A DNA stretch of 61,211 nucleotides from Pelotomaculum sp. (GTDB lineage Bacteria > Bacillota > Desulfotomaculia > Desulfotomaculales > Pelotomaculaceae). The position numbers were made by a program, and so were the translations under genes. Below, in pieces: positions 27,664 to 37,397 of this stretch (position 1 is its first letter; every line of letters begins with the position of its first letter). The stretch is taken from positions 1 through 61,211 of the forward strand of contig JAHDOA010000028.1 of NCBI GenBank assembly GCA_018435055.1. Direction: 5' to 3'. A model generated the notes under the pieces. The model had not been told where the DNA came from, searched no databases, and saw only the letters and a list, made by a program, of their open reading frames with translations.

Positions 27664-28872
27664 TTAACGGCCGTGGATAAAATAATCCATTAGTTTGTGC
27701 CCTTCAGGGAAGACCAGGCCGCTTTTCGCGGCAGCCTCTTCGTCATATACACCGTTGGCGTTTTTGTTATCCTGCCCGCTTGTATAAATAACAAACGGCA
27801 CAGGTTTGTCTGTGTGGGTCATGATGCTCAGCGGCGTCGGGTGGTCGGGCAGGGTCATCACTTTATAATCACCGAACTGTGACAACCCTGCTAAAAGCAA
27901 GCCCAGCATCTCGTCAACCATTTCGATGGCTTTAATCTTTGTTCCTGTTTCCCCCCTGTGCGACGCCGCGTCAGGCGCTTCCACATGAAGGTAGACTAGA
28001 TCCTGTCCTTTGGCCAACTCATCCAGAGCCGCCGCTACTTTGCCCCTGAAATTTGTTTCAACTGTGCCGGTGACATTTTCCACAGCAACAATATCCAGCC
28101 CGGCGCTTATACCGATCCCTTTAATCAGGTCAACTGCGGAAATTACAGATGCCTTGAGGCCGTATTTTTCATAGAAGCTTGTCAGGGAAGGTTTCTTCCC
28201 CTGGCCCCAGAACCAGACTGAATTGGCCGGCCTCAAGCCCTGGTCAACCCTTTTTTTATTTAAAGGATGGCCGGACAGTAAGTTATAGCTTTCTTTCATC
28301 AGTTTCAGCAGGGTGGCGCCGCCTTCATCCCGCGGCAGATATTCAGTGATCACCCGCCCTGATATGTCATGGGGCGGCGTCAGCTTGCATCCGGCCGGAC
28401 CGCCTTTCCAGACCATAAGGTGCCTGAAGCGGAAACCGGCGTGAAAAACTATATCCTCTGTACCGAGTGTTTTGTCAATTTGCCGGATCAGTTCCCCGGA
28501 CTCAGGTGTTGTTATCTCGTCGGCGCTATAGTCGATCATCGTTTTTTCCTCGTAGGCGCCTTCTTCTGAAAGTGTTACCAGGTTGCAGCGAAAAGCAACA
28601 TCGTCGGGTTCAAGCTCCACGCCCATGCTCACCGCTTCCAGCGGAGAGCGCCCCGTGTAGTATTCAGCCGGATCATAACCCATTACAGAGAGATTGGCCA
28701 CATCGCTGCCCGGGGGGTATCCAGCCGGAACGGTAGAGGCGGTCCCGAGCACGCCTTTTGCGGCGAGCCGGTCCATATGCGGGGTCCGGGCTTTTTGCAG
28801 CGGTGTTTTATTGTTTAGCTCTTTAATTTTATAATCGGCCATGCCGTCGCCCAGTAAAATTAAATATTTCAT
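27664..28872 (-). CDS. apgM: Cofactor-independent phosphoglycerate mutase, ApgM type
   Basis: 402-aa alkaline-phosphatase-superfamily phosphomutase. Metal-binding LILLGDGMADY near the N-terminus, RTPHMDRLAAKGVLG near residue 30, and the catalytic region GSDVANLSVMGYDP near residue 59 are clear; SHRGETGTKIKA and LPDHPTPLSIMTHTDKPVP lie near the C-terminus. The family converts 3- to 2-phosphoglycerate, but one subfamily was proposed to be a homoserine kinase because of threonine-gene context. Here it sits beside hom-thrB-lysC, yet a GHMP thrB is present. It is convergent with lysC. Confidence 0.88.
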   Translation of the reverse strand: MKYLILLGDGMADYKIKELNNKTPLQKARTPHMDRLAAKGVLGTASTVPAGYPPGSDVANLSVMGYDPAEYYTGRSPLEAVSMGVELEPDDVAFRCNLVTLSEEGAYEEKTMIDYSADEITTPESGELIRQIDKTLGTEDIVFHAGFRFRHLMVWKGGPAGCKLTPPHDISGRVITEYLPRDEGGATLLKLMKESYNLLSGHPLNKKRVDQGLRPANSVWFWGQGKKPSLTSFYEKYGLKASVISAVDLIKGIGISAGLDIVAVENVTGTVETNFRGKVAAALDELAKGQDLVYLHVEAPDAASHRGETGTKIKAIEMVDEMLGLLLAGLSQFGDYKVMTLPDHPTPLSIMTHTDKPVPFVIYTSGQDNKNANGVYDEEAAAKSGLVFPEGHKLMDYFIHGR

Positions 28873-29044
28873 GTTATTCTCCCTTTATTTAATGGTCTAA
28901 AAATGGTATTCTCCTGCTAGAAGAAGAATCCTGCACCATAGATCAAAAAGCTCCCAGTATTATAACCGCAATAAAAAGACGCAATAATCTAAACCCCGTT
29001 AAACGCCCTTTAACCATTGTTACCAAAATAAGGGGGTTGTTCCG

Positions 29045-30400
29045 TTGAAGGAATTTCTGGTTTTATCTCCCACAGCCATACTGGGCTATGGATTTCCCTT
29101 GAGTTCTTTTAAAGAGGGTTTGAGCCGCCAGCCTGATGCTATTGCTGTGGATGCGGGATCCACCGACCCCGGACCCTACTATCTTGGCGCGGGGGCGCCG
29201 TTCACCAGCAGAAACGCGGTACTCAGGGATCTCCGCTACTTGCTTGAGGCCTCGGTAAATAATAAAATTCCCCTGCTGATCGGTAGTGCGGGAGGGAGCG
29301 GCGGGGAACCACATTTAAAAAGAGACCTGGATTTAGTAATGGAAATAGCCAGGCAAAAGGATCTGCATTTCAAAATGGCGGTAATACATGCCGAGGTTGA
29401 CCGGGAAAAAGTGAGAGATTCATTGCGCCGGAATAAGGTAAAGCCACTGGGACCCGTGCCGCCGCTGCGAGAAAAGGATCTGGACGAGGCGGTCAGGATT
29501 GTCGGACAGATGGGGGTCGAGCCACTGGTGGGCGCGCTGGAAACAGGCGCACAGGTTGTAATCGCCGGACGCGCTTATGACCCTTCGGTTTTTGCCGCCC
29601 CGGCCTGCCAGGCAGGCTACAGGCCCGGGCCGGCTATCCATATGGGTAAAATTTTGGAATGCGGCGCTATTGCCTCTACACCCGGCAGCGGCAGCGACTG
29701 TCTGCTTGGACGTATCGGCGTGGGATACTTCGAGGTGGAAACATTAAATCCAGCTCGTGTTTGCACGGTGATTTCCGTGGCCGCCCACACATTATACGAG
29801 AAATCTGATCCGGTATATCTGCCGCTCCCCGGCGGCTGTCTGGATCTGAAAATGACAAGGTTTAAACAGGTTGCGGAAAACCGGGTGAGGGTAACGGGCA
29901 GCAGGTTTATCCCGACCCAAAAATATACGGTGAAACTGGAGGGTGTAAAGAAGGCCGGCTTCAGGACAGTAACCATCGCGGGTTGCCGGGACCCGGTCAT
30001 GATCAGGGAAATTGATCATGTCATGGAAATTGTCAAGGAAAGAGCCAGAGACAATTTTGCAGGCGAGGTCAGCAATTATTCTTTAAACTTCAAGATTTAC
30101 GGCAAGAACGGCGTAATGGGGGTTATGGAACCGGTGCGTGACGCGGTCCCTCATGAAATCGGCATTGTTATTGAAGTTATAGGCAAAACCCAGGAGATAG
30201 CGGATACAATCTGCGGCTTTGCGCGTTCCGCCATGCTGCACAGCAGTTATCCGGGCCGTACGGCAACGGCGGGCAACCTCGCCTTCCCGTTTTCCCCAGC
30301 GGAATTCAGGGGTGGAGAGGTCTTTAATTATAATATTTACCACCTGATGGAGGTGGCTGATCCCTTTGAACTCTTTCCAATGGAGATAATAAACGTTTAA
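29045..30400 (+). CDS. Acyclic terpene utilization AtuA family protein (DUF1446)
   Basis: 451 aa with the DUF1446 signature: DAGSTDPGPYYLG near residue 37, GSAGGSGGEPHLKRDL near residue 79, and IAGRAYDPSVFAAPACQAG near residue 173. AtuA of Pseudomonas belongs to citronellol/geraniol degradation, but family members in anaerobes are usually paired with DUF4387 and of unknown substrate. TTG 29045 follows AAGGGGG. The DUF4387 partner is 220 bp downstream across the AT-rich repeat. Confidence 0.82.
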   Translation: MKEFLVLSPTAILGYGFPLSSFKEGLSRQPDAIAVDAGSTDPGPYYLGAGAPFTSRNAVLRDLRYLLEASVNNKIPLLIGSAGGSGGEPHLKRDLDLVMEIARQKDLHFKMAVIHAEVDREKVRDSLRRNKVKPLGPVPPLREKDLDEAVRIVGQMGVEPLVGALETGAQVVIAGRAYDPSVFAAPACQAGYRPGPAIHMGKILECGAIASTPGSGSDCLLGRIGVGYFEVETLNPARVCTVISVAAHTLYEKSDPVYLPLPGGCLDLKMTRFKQVAENRVRVTGSRFIPTQKYTVKLEGVKKAGFRTVTIAGCRDPVMIREIDHVMEIVKERARDNFAGEVSNYSLNFKIYGKNGVMGVMEPVRDAVPHEIGIVIEVIGKTQEIADTICGFARSAMLHSSYPGRTATAGNLAFPFSPAEFRGGEVFNYNIYHLMEVADPFELFPMEIINV

Positions 30401-30445
30401 TGCTAATCATTAGACATTGATATGCCGCTAAAAAGAATAAAACAT

Positions 30446-30578
30446 ATTGACTGGATTAACATGATTTAATCAGATTTACAGGATTAATTAGGATTAATAA
30501 AAAATTAATTATTTAACAGCATTCCAAGTCGGAAAACATATTAATTTAAATCCTGTAATTCCAAATAATCCGGTCAAT
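30446..30578. repeat. AT-rich inverted-repeat element (copy 2)
   Basis: ATTGACTGGATTA at 30446-30458 pairs with TAATCCGGTCAAT at 30566-30578 (13 bp, one G-T). Inside are several GGATTAA/TTAATCC boxes as in copy 1 (17587). It separates the AtuA and DUF4387 genes. Confidence 0.62.
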
Positions 30579-30619
30579 CATGTCAAATTATTTAAGGTAA
30601 ACAGGTAGAGGATGGTAAA

Positions 30620-30943
30620 ATGATTAGAATTAAGATTACTGAAATGGCTGAAGTCATCCGCAGCAAAAACTCGGGTCCTTACGAGCTGACATTCGATATT
30701 ATTTTTAAAGACAGGGAAAATTTTGAATTGGCCAGGCGATCGGGTGTTTTCACAAAAAAAATGTTTGCTGTTCTATATGGTATCGAGACAGACAGGGTAA
30801 TTGATGTGATTGAATTTGCCCAGGCCAACGCCATTAAAGCGACAATTGTCCGCCCCGTCGTATCGGGCGGCGCCGGTGATCATGATATTTACGGGGCGCA
30901 GCAGCACGCGCCGCTGTTAAATATTGAGGTGCCGATAGAATAA
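30620..30943 (+). CDS. DUF4387 family protein
   Basis: 107 aa. IRSKNSGPYELTFDIIFKD near residue 13 is the recognisable family block; no signal or membrane helix. ATG 30620 has only a weak AGAGGATGG site. DUF4387 proteins regularly accompany AtuA/DUF1446 proteins, and some larger proteins fuse both, which supports a shared complex. Here the pair is split by a repeat, which may have been inserted later. Function unknown. Confidence 0.82.
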   Translation: MIRIKITEMAEVIRSKNSGPYELTFDIIFKDRENFELARRSGVFTKKMFAVLYGIETDRVIDVIEFAQANAIKATIVRPVVSGGAGDHDIYGAQQHAPLLNIEVPIE

Positions 30944-31203
30944 TTATGTCCTGAACGCTATGTGGCAGTATTATCAGCCTGGCCTGCATGCCTTGCAGAA
31001 CGGATTTATTTTATATCATTTCTTGATAATACCTTTTTTAACATGGTTTATTTGTGATAAAGTATAAATATATAGAGTGAATAAAGGAGCATTCCTGTAA
31101 TCATTCAAAATGACCTTTGAAAAAAGAGACGCCCATCAATACAATGGTAATGTGCTGATCCCGAAAAGAAAGGCACAAAACCAGATTGAGGAGGCATCTC
31201 TAT

Positions 31204-32484
31204 ATGAAGCGTACACAAAACGCAAAGATTTTGCAAATCAAAAATGAAACCTTGGTGGTCGGAATCGACATCGGGAAAGAAAACCACTTTGCCAGAGCCT
31301 TTGATAACAGGGGGATAGAGTTGGCCAGGTTGCTAAAATTCAGCAACACCGCCCAAGGATTTGAACAACTGGACCGGTGGATGCAAGACACCTGCAAGCA
31401 GCAAAAAAAGACAGAAGCCATCACAGGCTTTGAGCCCACAGGACATTACTGGTTTACCTTGGGAGACCACCTCAAGGATATAGGCCATAAACTGGCCATA
31501 GTCAACCCGTTCCATGTCAAACGAACCAAGGAACTCGATGACAACAGCCCCACCAAGAATGACCGAAAAGATCCGAAGACCATCGCCATGTTAGTGAAAG
31601 ATGGACGTTACCGGGATGTGTACATACCGGAAGACATCTATCAGGAACTAAGGGAAGCGGTAGAAGAAAGAGAACGGCTGCAGGAGCGGATGAATGCTGT
31701 CCACAACAGGGTCATTCGCTGGCTGGATATCCGGTTCCCGGAATTTCAACAGGTATTCAAAAAGTGGACAGGGAAAACAGCGCTGCTGACACTTAAAACG
31801 TTTCCAACGCCGGCCATGGTTATAGAGGCGGGCGAGGACAAAATACTGGCCACATGGAGAACATCCATAAAGCGATCCGTAGGCAAGAAAAGAGCGCAAG
31901 CGCTGGTAAAAGCAGCGGTAAGCAGCATCGGCAGAACCAACGGTAATATAGCCTCACAAGCCGGCCTGCAGAACCTGCTGGCAGAATACGAACTATACCA
32001 AATGCAGTACGAACAATTAGAACAACTGATGTGGGAATTACTGCTTCAGGTGCCCAACGCAGTCAAGCTTCTGGGTATCAAGGGAGTTGGGTTGGTTACG
32101 GCCACGACCTTTGTCGGTGAAATAGGAGATATCCACAGATTTGAGGACCCGCGTCAGATACAAAAACTGGCCGGTTGTAACCTGGTAGAAAACAGCTCCG
32201 GCAAGCACAAAGGAAAGACCACTATCAGTCGCCGGGGGCGGAAGCGATTACGGCACGGGCTTTTCATGGCCATGATAGCCATTCTGGGTAATAACCAGGA
32301 ATTCCGGGAACTGCACCAACGCAACCTGACAAGAGAGAAGAACCCGCTAAACAAGATGCAATCCATTGTCGCCCTCTGCGGCAAGCTCATCCGGATATTC
32401 TTTGCCATTCTAAGTAAAGGCGTTGATTACAGTCCGGAGAAGATGATGGGAGATATTCAATACTCGGTGAAAGCGGCCGCATAA
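31204..32484 (+). CDS. IS110 family transposase
   Basis: About 426 aa. N-terminal RuvC-like DEDD domain: VVGIDIGKENH near residue 14, GFEPTGHYW near residue 74, and KNDRKDPKTIA near residue 115. C-terminal Tnp_20 domain: GIKGVGLVTATTFVGEIGD near residue 295 and the catalytic Ser region FEDPRQIQKLAGCNL...SSGKHKGK, RRGRKRLRHGLF. ATG 31204 follows GAGGAGG; ATG 31186 is in frame but lacks a site. It appears intact, so the element may be active. IS110 enzymes are guided by a bridge RNA. Confidence 0.93.
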   Translation: MKRTQNAKILQIKNETLVVGIDIGKENHFARAFDNRGIELARLLKFSNTAQGFEQLDRWMQDTCKQQKKTEAITGFEPTGHYWFTLGDHLKDIGHKLAIVNPFHVKRTKELDDNSPTKNDRKDPKTIAMLVKDGRYRDVYIPEDIYQELREAVEERERLQERMNAVHNRVIRWLDIRFPEFQQVFKKWTGKTALLTLKTFPTPAMVIEAGEDKILATWRTSIKRSVGKKRAQALVKAAVSSIGRTNGNIASQAGLQNLLAEYELYQMQYEQLEQLMWELLLQVPNAVKLLGIKGVGLVTATTFVGEIGDIHRFEDPRQIQKLAGCNLVENSSGKHKGKTTISRRGRKRLRHGLFMAMIAILGNNQEFRELHQRNLTREKNPLNKMQSIVALCGKLIRIFFAILSKGVDYSPEKMMGDIQYSVKAAA

Positions 32485-32489
32485 ATACG

Positions 32490-32800
32490 CTGACCCTTAA
32501 AAATAGGCAGGATACTGGAAACCACATCGTTGCCAAATGGAGAATGCCGCAGCCATCCAAGACGAGATGTGAATGCTTTAAAAAAGTAACCCCACAAGCT
32601 TTTAGCGTACCTTGAAAACGGAGAGCCGGGACAGTCAGGTTGAATTACACCATAAGGGCATAGACCCAGCTTAGGAGCATGACTGACGTTCCACCTCTTG
32701 GATAGGCAGGACGAAGGAATTTAGGGCGAAGACCCAGGAAGACATGGGAGGTTTGCTGCCGGGAGACGATGTGGAATCCCACTGGCCATAATAAAAAAAC
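32490..32800 (+). ncRNA. Candidate bridge RNA region of the IS110 element
   Basis: A 525-bp gap follows the transposase with no credible gene. Its first ~310 bp have several hairpin-forming, GC-balanced segments (for example AGACCCAGGAAGACATGGGA near 32730). Established knowledge: IS1111-type relatives encode the bridge RNA downstream of the transposase, IS110-type upstream. The longer non-coding end here is downstream. I could not identify guide loops by eye. Beyond 32815 is ordinary AT-rich upstream DNA of the next gene. Confidence 0.4.
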
Positions 32801-33009
32801 ATGCGGCCTTGGGTTAAGTTACACATCACTATCCAGATATACACATAGATGTAATATCCAAGAGACAGGCTGTCCGAACACAAAGTGAAAATCTGAGAAT
32901 AAAGAAGATATTTAAAGATAATCGAAGTATATTAAGGGAGGTGTACTGGGTTTCAACAGGTAGCCGTGTTTTGGTTAACTGATTAAATAACTTATCCGGA
33001 GGGACAAGA

Positions 33010-34644
33010 ATGAGAAAAACAAAGTATATCCTATTTGTGCTAACCATAATTTTATGTTTGGGCGTAGCGTTTTCCACCAGCGCGGCCGGACAGTTAACAG
33101 CCAAGCAAATGATGCTCAACAGACTGCAAAGCGCTGACCTGATTCCTGCAGGGGACATTAACAAAACATCTTCCGGTACCGCATATTATCAGATAAAAAC
33201 ACTGAGCGGCGCACTGGCTTCGACTGTTGAACCATTAACAAAGTTAGCCGGGGCGGATTTGCAATTAGACTACAAACTTGATTCCCCGGGGAATAAAATG
33301 GCATTGGATTATATTGTTAATTATGACGGCGGTAAATATTCAGGAGGCATGTTTATTGACAACAGCAAGTTTATCCTGACAACAGAAATCCTGTCCTTGT
33401 TAAATAATGTGCAAGGCGGGCTCATACCGGCAGGCCAGGAATTGCCGTCGTACGTTTATATGGATAACCCGGCCTATGCGAATATGTGGACAAATATGAG
33501 CAATGGCCAGTATATTCCACCGGAAATAAAGGAATTGATGCTCTTTTTTGCCGAAGCCGTGCCTGAAAAGTATTTTGACGTGTCGCTGACCAACCAACGG
33601 GTTAGCTTCGCCTTAGACCAGGACGGCTTCGAAGATGTGACGCTGGCCGCATTAAACAAAGTGGCCGATGAAAAAGAAAGATTTGCGGCGCTGGTGGCTG
33701 ATTATGTGGCCACGGCGGGCGGACAGCAGGAGGCTGCTGATATAATCAGGGACGAGATAATGAATGGTATTGAGCAAAGCGTCAACGACGGCAGCTATCC
33801 AGACACCGCCGCAGAAGTGAAGGATATGATGGCGGGTATTGTCACAATAAAAGAGCTGAAATATGAAGCCCCTATTATTTCACCGGGACAACACAGCTTC
33901 AACATGACCCTGGATCTGGGCGGCGGGCCTGAGTTCAGCGGCGAGCTTGTTGTCAAAGCTGATTTCACCGGCGGCAAAGATTTAATGGACGGTACGTACA
34001 CTGTGGATGTCCAAGCAAACGTGGCCGCGCAGAACTTAAATGTGACCGGGTTAATGCGGGGTGAATTTAACCAGACCGGCATATCTTCACAGTCAAATGA
34101 CACAATTAAGGTTAATGTGCAGGATTACAGTACCGGGACAACTATGCTTGACCTGTTAATAGAGGTTAAAGCGGAGGCCGCAGCTGATAAAAATATCCAG
34201 GTAAGCATCCCTGTGTTGACCCCCGCCAACAGCATGGACCTTATGCAGATACTGGAGAATCCTCCAACTACGCCAAATGCTTCAACTGCTCCAACTGTGA
34301 TATTAAACGGTACTCCGGTCATATTTGATGTTGACCCTTACATCGTCCAGTTGGAAAACGGCGGCAGGACGCTTGTTCCTCTCAGAGCCCTGGCGGAAGC
34401 GCTCGGGTGTGAGGTGGGATGGGTTGCGCCTGACCAGATTAACATAGTGAGCGGTGATAAAACTATTAACATGTATGTTAATAGGCCGGTGTATGCAGTA
34501 AACGGTGTGGAAAAGCAGCTCGACGCGCCGCCGTCCATCAGGGGCGATAGGACCATGGTGCCGTTGAGGTTTATCGCAGAGGAGCTTGGCTGTACGGTTC
34601 AGTACGACGCCGGCGCTAACACCGTAATCATCTACTCAAACTAA
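33010..34644 (+). CDS. Secreted protein with copper amine oxidase N-terminal-like domain
   Basis: 544 aa. A cleavable signal peptide (residues 1-26, ends TSAA). The middle is a long beta-rich region without recognised domains. Residues about 430-544 form the Cu_amine_oxidN1 module, with LVPLRALAEALGCEVGW and its repeat MVPLRFIAEELGCTVQYD. This module is a common cell-surface stalk in Clostridia and does not imply amine oxidase activity. ATG 33010 follows CGGAGG. The IS110 element has landed upstream, and its promoter may have been affected. Confidence 0.82.
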   Translation: MRKTKYILFVLTIILCLGVAFSTSAAGQLTAKQMMLNRLQSADLIPAGDINKTSSGTAYYQIKTLSGALASTVEPLTKLAGADLQLDYKLDSPGNKMALDYIVNYDGGKYSGGMFIDNSKFILTTEILSLLNNVQGGLIPAGQELPSYVYMDNPAYANMWTNMSNGQYIPPEIKELMLFFAEAVPEKYFDVSLTNQRVSFALDQDGFEDVTLAALNKVADEKERFAALVADYVATAGGQQEAADIIRDEIMNGIEQSVNDGSYPDTAAEVKDMMAGIVTIKELKYEAPIISPGQHSFNMTLDLGGGPEFSGELVVKADFTGGKDLMDGTYTVDVQANVAAQNLNVTGLMRGEFNQTGISSQSNDTIKVNVQDYSTGTTMLDLLIEVKAEAAADKNIQVSIPVLTPANSMDLMQILENPPTTPNASTAPTVILNGTPVIFDVDPYIVQLENGGRTLVPLRALAEALGCEVGWVAPDQINIVSGDKTINMYVNRPVYAVNGVEKQLDAPPSIRGDRTMVPLRFIAEELGCTVQYDAGANTVIIYSN

Positions 34645-34692
34645 CCGGTAATTCATTAAACCCGGCCCCATTTCATATGGTGACCTTATCCA

Positions 34693-34717
34693 GGCGCTTT
34701 AATAAAGCGCCTTTTTT
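34693..34717 (+). terminator. Rho-independent terminator
   Basis: GGCGCTTT-AAT-AAAGCGCC followed by TTTTTT; 8-bp perfect stem after the surface-protein gene. Confidence 0.92.
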
Positions 34718-34814
34718 CTTCGCATAGTAATAAAATAATAAGAAATCGGTTAGGAAAGATTAATATTATCGGCGGATAATATTTTTAAAACAATGAAAAA
34801 GGGGTGTTTCCAGT

Positions 34815-35498
34815 TTGAATCCAAAGGCTTTATTCAACATCAGTTACGGTCTTTATGTGATCGCCTCGAAAAAAGAAAACAAGGTAAACGGCCAGATCGG
34901 CAATACTGTATTTCAGATCTCCAGCGCTCCGGCAACGATTGCGGTAAGCATCAACAAGAATAACCTTACACACGAATACATCAAAGACAGCAAAACATTT
35001 ACCGTGTCAATTCTCGCACAGGATGCGCCCCTGAACCTGATCGGCCAATTTGGCTTTAAATCGGGCCGGGAAATCAATAAATTCGCGGGTGTCAGCTACC
35101 GGATGGGGCAGAATGGCGCGCCGTTTTTGACTGAATACGCGCTGTCATTTGTAGAGGCTAAAGTAATACAAGAATTTGACGCCAATACACACACGGTTTT
35201 TGTGGGCGAAATAACAGAGGCCGACACTCTCAATGAAGGTATTCCCATGACCTATGCCTACTACCAGCAGGTAAAAAAGGGAAGTGTCCCGCCCGCAGCG
35301 CCGGCTTTTACCAAAAAAGAGGAGGAAGACACAATGACGGAAAAATATGTATGCAGGATATGCGGCTACATATATGACCCGGCGGTGGGTGACCCGGATG
35401 GCGGCATAGCGCCTGGAACCCCTTTTACGGATATTCCGGACGACTGGGTATGCCCCGTATGCGGCGTGGGCAAGAGTGAGTTTGAAAAACAAAGCTGA
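34815..35498 (+). CDS. hrb: High-molecular-weight rubredoxin (flavin reductase-rubredoxin fusion)
   Basis: 227 aa. Residues 1-160 are an FMN-binding flavin reductase-like domain ([34 protein letters not shown] in part). After a Pro/Ala linker the C-terminal ~53 residues are rubredoxin with [10 protein letters not shown] and [12 protein letters not shown], four Cys for Fe. In Moorella Hrb gives electrons to a flavodiiron NO/O2 reductase, so a role in oxidative or nitrosative defence is inferred; no such partner is next to it. TTG 34815 is preceded by AAAAAGGGGTG. Intact. Confidence 0.9.
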   Translation: MNPKALFNISYGLYVIASKKENKVNGQIGNTVFQISSAPATIAVSINKNNLTHEYIKDSKTFTVSILAQDAPLNLIGQFGFKSGREINKFAGVSYRMGQNGAPFLTEYALSFVEAKVIQEFDANTHTVFVGEITEADTLNEGIPMTYAYYQQVKKGSVPPAAPAFTKKEEEDTMTEKYVCRICGYIYDPAVGDPDGGIAPGTPFTDIPDDWVCPVCGVGKSEFEKQS

Positions 35499-35726
35499 GG
35501 TTCAACCGCCGCGGCCGGAACGTGCGCACAACCCTGTGGGTGCGGCTGTAGCCGCGCATCTTTGGCCGGATGAATCCCGCCTTCAAATCTGAACGGGAGC
35601 GGGCAGGCGCCCCGGAATGCCAGGCGGGTTTTACACCATGGAGACTTTCTCTGCAACCAGAGCAAAGATACAGTTTAGCAATGCTTTTTTATATTTTATG
35701 TCATATTAACAATGCAGGTGTATTGT

Positions 35727-37151
35727 ATGCTGGAATTGACAAAAGATGGAGAGAACAGGTACCGCCTCAAACGCTCCGGTAAAATGGCAGTGGAAGGGAT
35801 TGTCTACGCCAATGATTATCTGTTGCCTTTAATTGCGACTGACAAATCGCTGCAACAACTGGCCAACGCCGCCAGCCTGCCCGGCGTTGTGGAGCCGGTG
35901 TGCGGCATGCCGGATATGCACGAGGGATTTGGCTTGCCCATCGGCGGAGTGATGGCCTGCGCTGCAGACGGTGTTATATCCGCAGGCGCCGTGGGGATGG
36001 ACATAAACTGCGGGGTGCGCCTGCTGGCGACAGGGATCCCGGCAGGCGAATTGGCCCCTCCTTTCCTGCGCAAGCTGATGGAACGTATTGAAGATTACGT
36101 GCCTACCGGTGTCGGCAGGAAGGGTAAAAACCGTGATATTACCAGAGACATTTTTGAAGAGGCTGTCCATATTGGACCGCTCGGCCTGGTCGACCGGGGC
36201 TACGGCATGCCGGCCGACCTCAGTAAAATCGAGGAGGGCGGCTGCCTGCCCGGGGCCGAGCTTGGCGCTGTAAGCGGTAAGGCTTACAAGCGGGGCGCAG
36301 ACCAGTTGGGCACCCTGGGCGGCGGTAACCATTTTATCGAGTTGCAGGTGGTCAGTGAGATATATGACCCGGCGGCGGCAGATATATTCGGGTTGTCACC
36401 GGGCGCGCTGACTGTTATGATACACACGGGCAGCCGTGGTTTCGGCCACCAGATCTGCAGCGATTACAGCAAGATTCTGCTCGCCGCAGCCGGCAAACAC
36501 GGCATTGAAATACCTGACCGCGGGTTGGCCTGCGCCCCGGCAGATTCGCTGGAAGGAAAAAATTATTACGCAGCTATGGCCTGCGCTGTTAATTACGCCT
36601 TTGCCAACCGCCAGCTAATCACTCATGAAATCCGCCGGGCTTTTAAAGATGTGTTGGGCGGAGGGAAGTGCGAACCGGAAATTGATTTAATCTACGACGT
36701 CGCCCACAATATAGCCAAGTGGGAAAAACATGGGGGACAGAGGCTGCTGGTACACCGCAAGGGGGCCACACGCGCGCTGCCGCCCGGCCACGCGGGAAAC
36801 CCCGCGGTATACAGGCACACCGGCCATCCCGTTTTAATACCGGGCAGCATGGGCACGGCGTCTTACGTCCTTACCGGCACGGAAAAAGCAGCCGAGTCAT
36901 TTTTTTCCGTTAACCACGGGGCGGGGCGGCTACTATCCAGGACTGCCGCCCTAAGGGAAATCTCAAAAGAGCAGTTTGTGCGCAGTATGTCCGGCGTGCT
37001 CTATAACTGCGGCAATTACAAAGAACTGCTGGACGAATCGCCAGACGCTTACAAGGATATCGACCAGGTTGTGGAAACCCTGGCGGCCATCAGCATGACC
37101 CGTAAGATAGCGCGGCTGGTCCCCCTGGCCGTGATAAAGGGAAAAGACTGA
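35727..37151 (+). CDS. rtcB: RtcB family RNA ligase
   Basis: About 474 aa. RtcB joins 3'-phosphate (or cyclic phosphate) and 5'-OH RNA ends using GTP and Mn. Motifs: CGMPDMHEGFGLPIGG near residue 60, VGMDINCGVRL near residue 92 (Cys and His metal ligands), GTLGGGNHFIELQ near 195, IHTGSRGFGHQ near 232, DVAHNIAKWE near 330, and GSMGTASYVLTG near 374. ATG 35727 is preferred (AGGTG seven bases upstream); ATG 35712 is also in frame. No archease or tRNA genes are adjacent, so its RNA repair substrate is unknown. Confidence 0.92.
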   Translation: MLELTKDGENRYRLKRSGKMAVEGIVYANDYLLPLIATDKSLQQLANAASLPGVVEPVCGMPDMHEGFGLPIGGVMACAADGVISAGAVGMDINCGVRLLATGIPAGELAPPFLRKLMERIEDYVPTGVGRKGKNRDITRDIFEEAVHIGPLGLVDRGYGMPADLSKIEEGGCLPGAELGAVSGKAYKRGADQLGTLGGGNHFIELQVVSEIYDPAAADIFGLSPGALTVMIHTGSRGFGHQICSDYSKILLAAAGKHGIEIPDRGLACAPADSLEGKNYYAAMACAVNYAFANRQLITHEIRRAFKDVLGGGKCEPEIDLIYDVAHNIAKWEKHGGQRLLVHRKGATRALPPGHAGNPAVYRHTGHPVLIPGSMGTASYVLTGTEKAAESFFSVNHGAGRLLSRTAALREISKEQFVRSMSGVLYNCGNYKELLDESPDAYKDIDQVVETLAAISMTRKIARLVPLAVIKGKD

Positions 37152-37163
37152 TTTTTAGCGGGT

Positions 37164-37397
37164 CTAAAAACTGGTCAGGATATTTATTATAAAACTGGTA
37201 TAAGGCCGGAAAATAGAATCAATTATTACAGAAATACGGTAAGGTTCAAAGGTCAATGTGTTCATGGCAATTATTGCTGTCCCGGCTGTCATGAGAAATG
37301 AAAATACGGCGAGTTCGGCCCACTTTTTATCGCGGATCAGGGGCCTGCCTTCTATGCCGGCCAGCGCCAGGAGGGCAATAATATAAAGATAGACCAT
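37164..37397 (-). CDS. Small membrane protein after gerC
   Basis: 77 aa: two membrane helices (residues 3-14 and 30-46). The start at 37397 (ATG on the minus strand) directly adjoins the gerC stop, so it is translationally coupled to the germination operon. A longer frame to 37511 starts inside gerC and is rejected. Small membrane proteins at the end of ger operons may act with the receptor (inference). No domain recognised. Confidence 0.6.
   Translation of the reverse strand: MVYLYIIALLALAGIEGRPLIRDKKWAELAVFSFLMTAGTAIIAMNTLTFEPYRISVIIDSIFRPYTSFIINILTSF

Larger units (their letters stand above)
31095..32815 (+). mobile_element. IS110-family insertion sequence (ends approximate)
   Basis: A DEDD transposase (31204-32484) with about 100 bp before and about 330 bp of non-coding DNA after it. 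No terminal inverted repeats are visible, as expected for the family, so the ends are estimates. The upstream TTTATTTGTGATAAAGTATAAAT segment (about 31045-31070) is host-like and may be the former promoter of the 33010 gene. Confidence 0.7.

Noticed and set aside
35499-35711. Structured RNA before rtcB
   Set aside because: Short GC-rich palindromes belong to the dispersed AACCCGCC/GGCGGG repeat set; no promoter-terminator pair.
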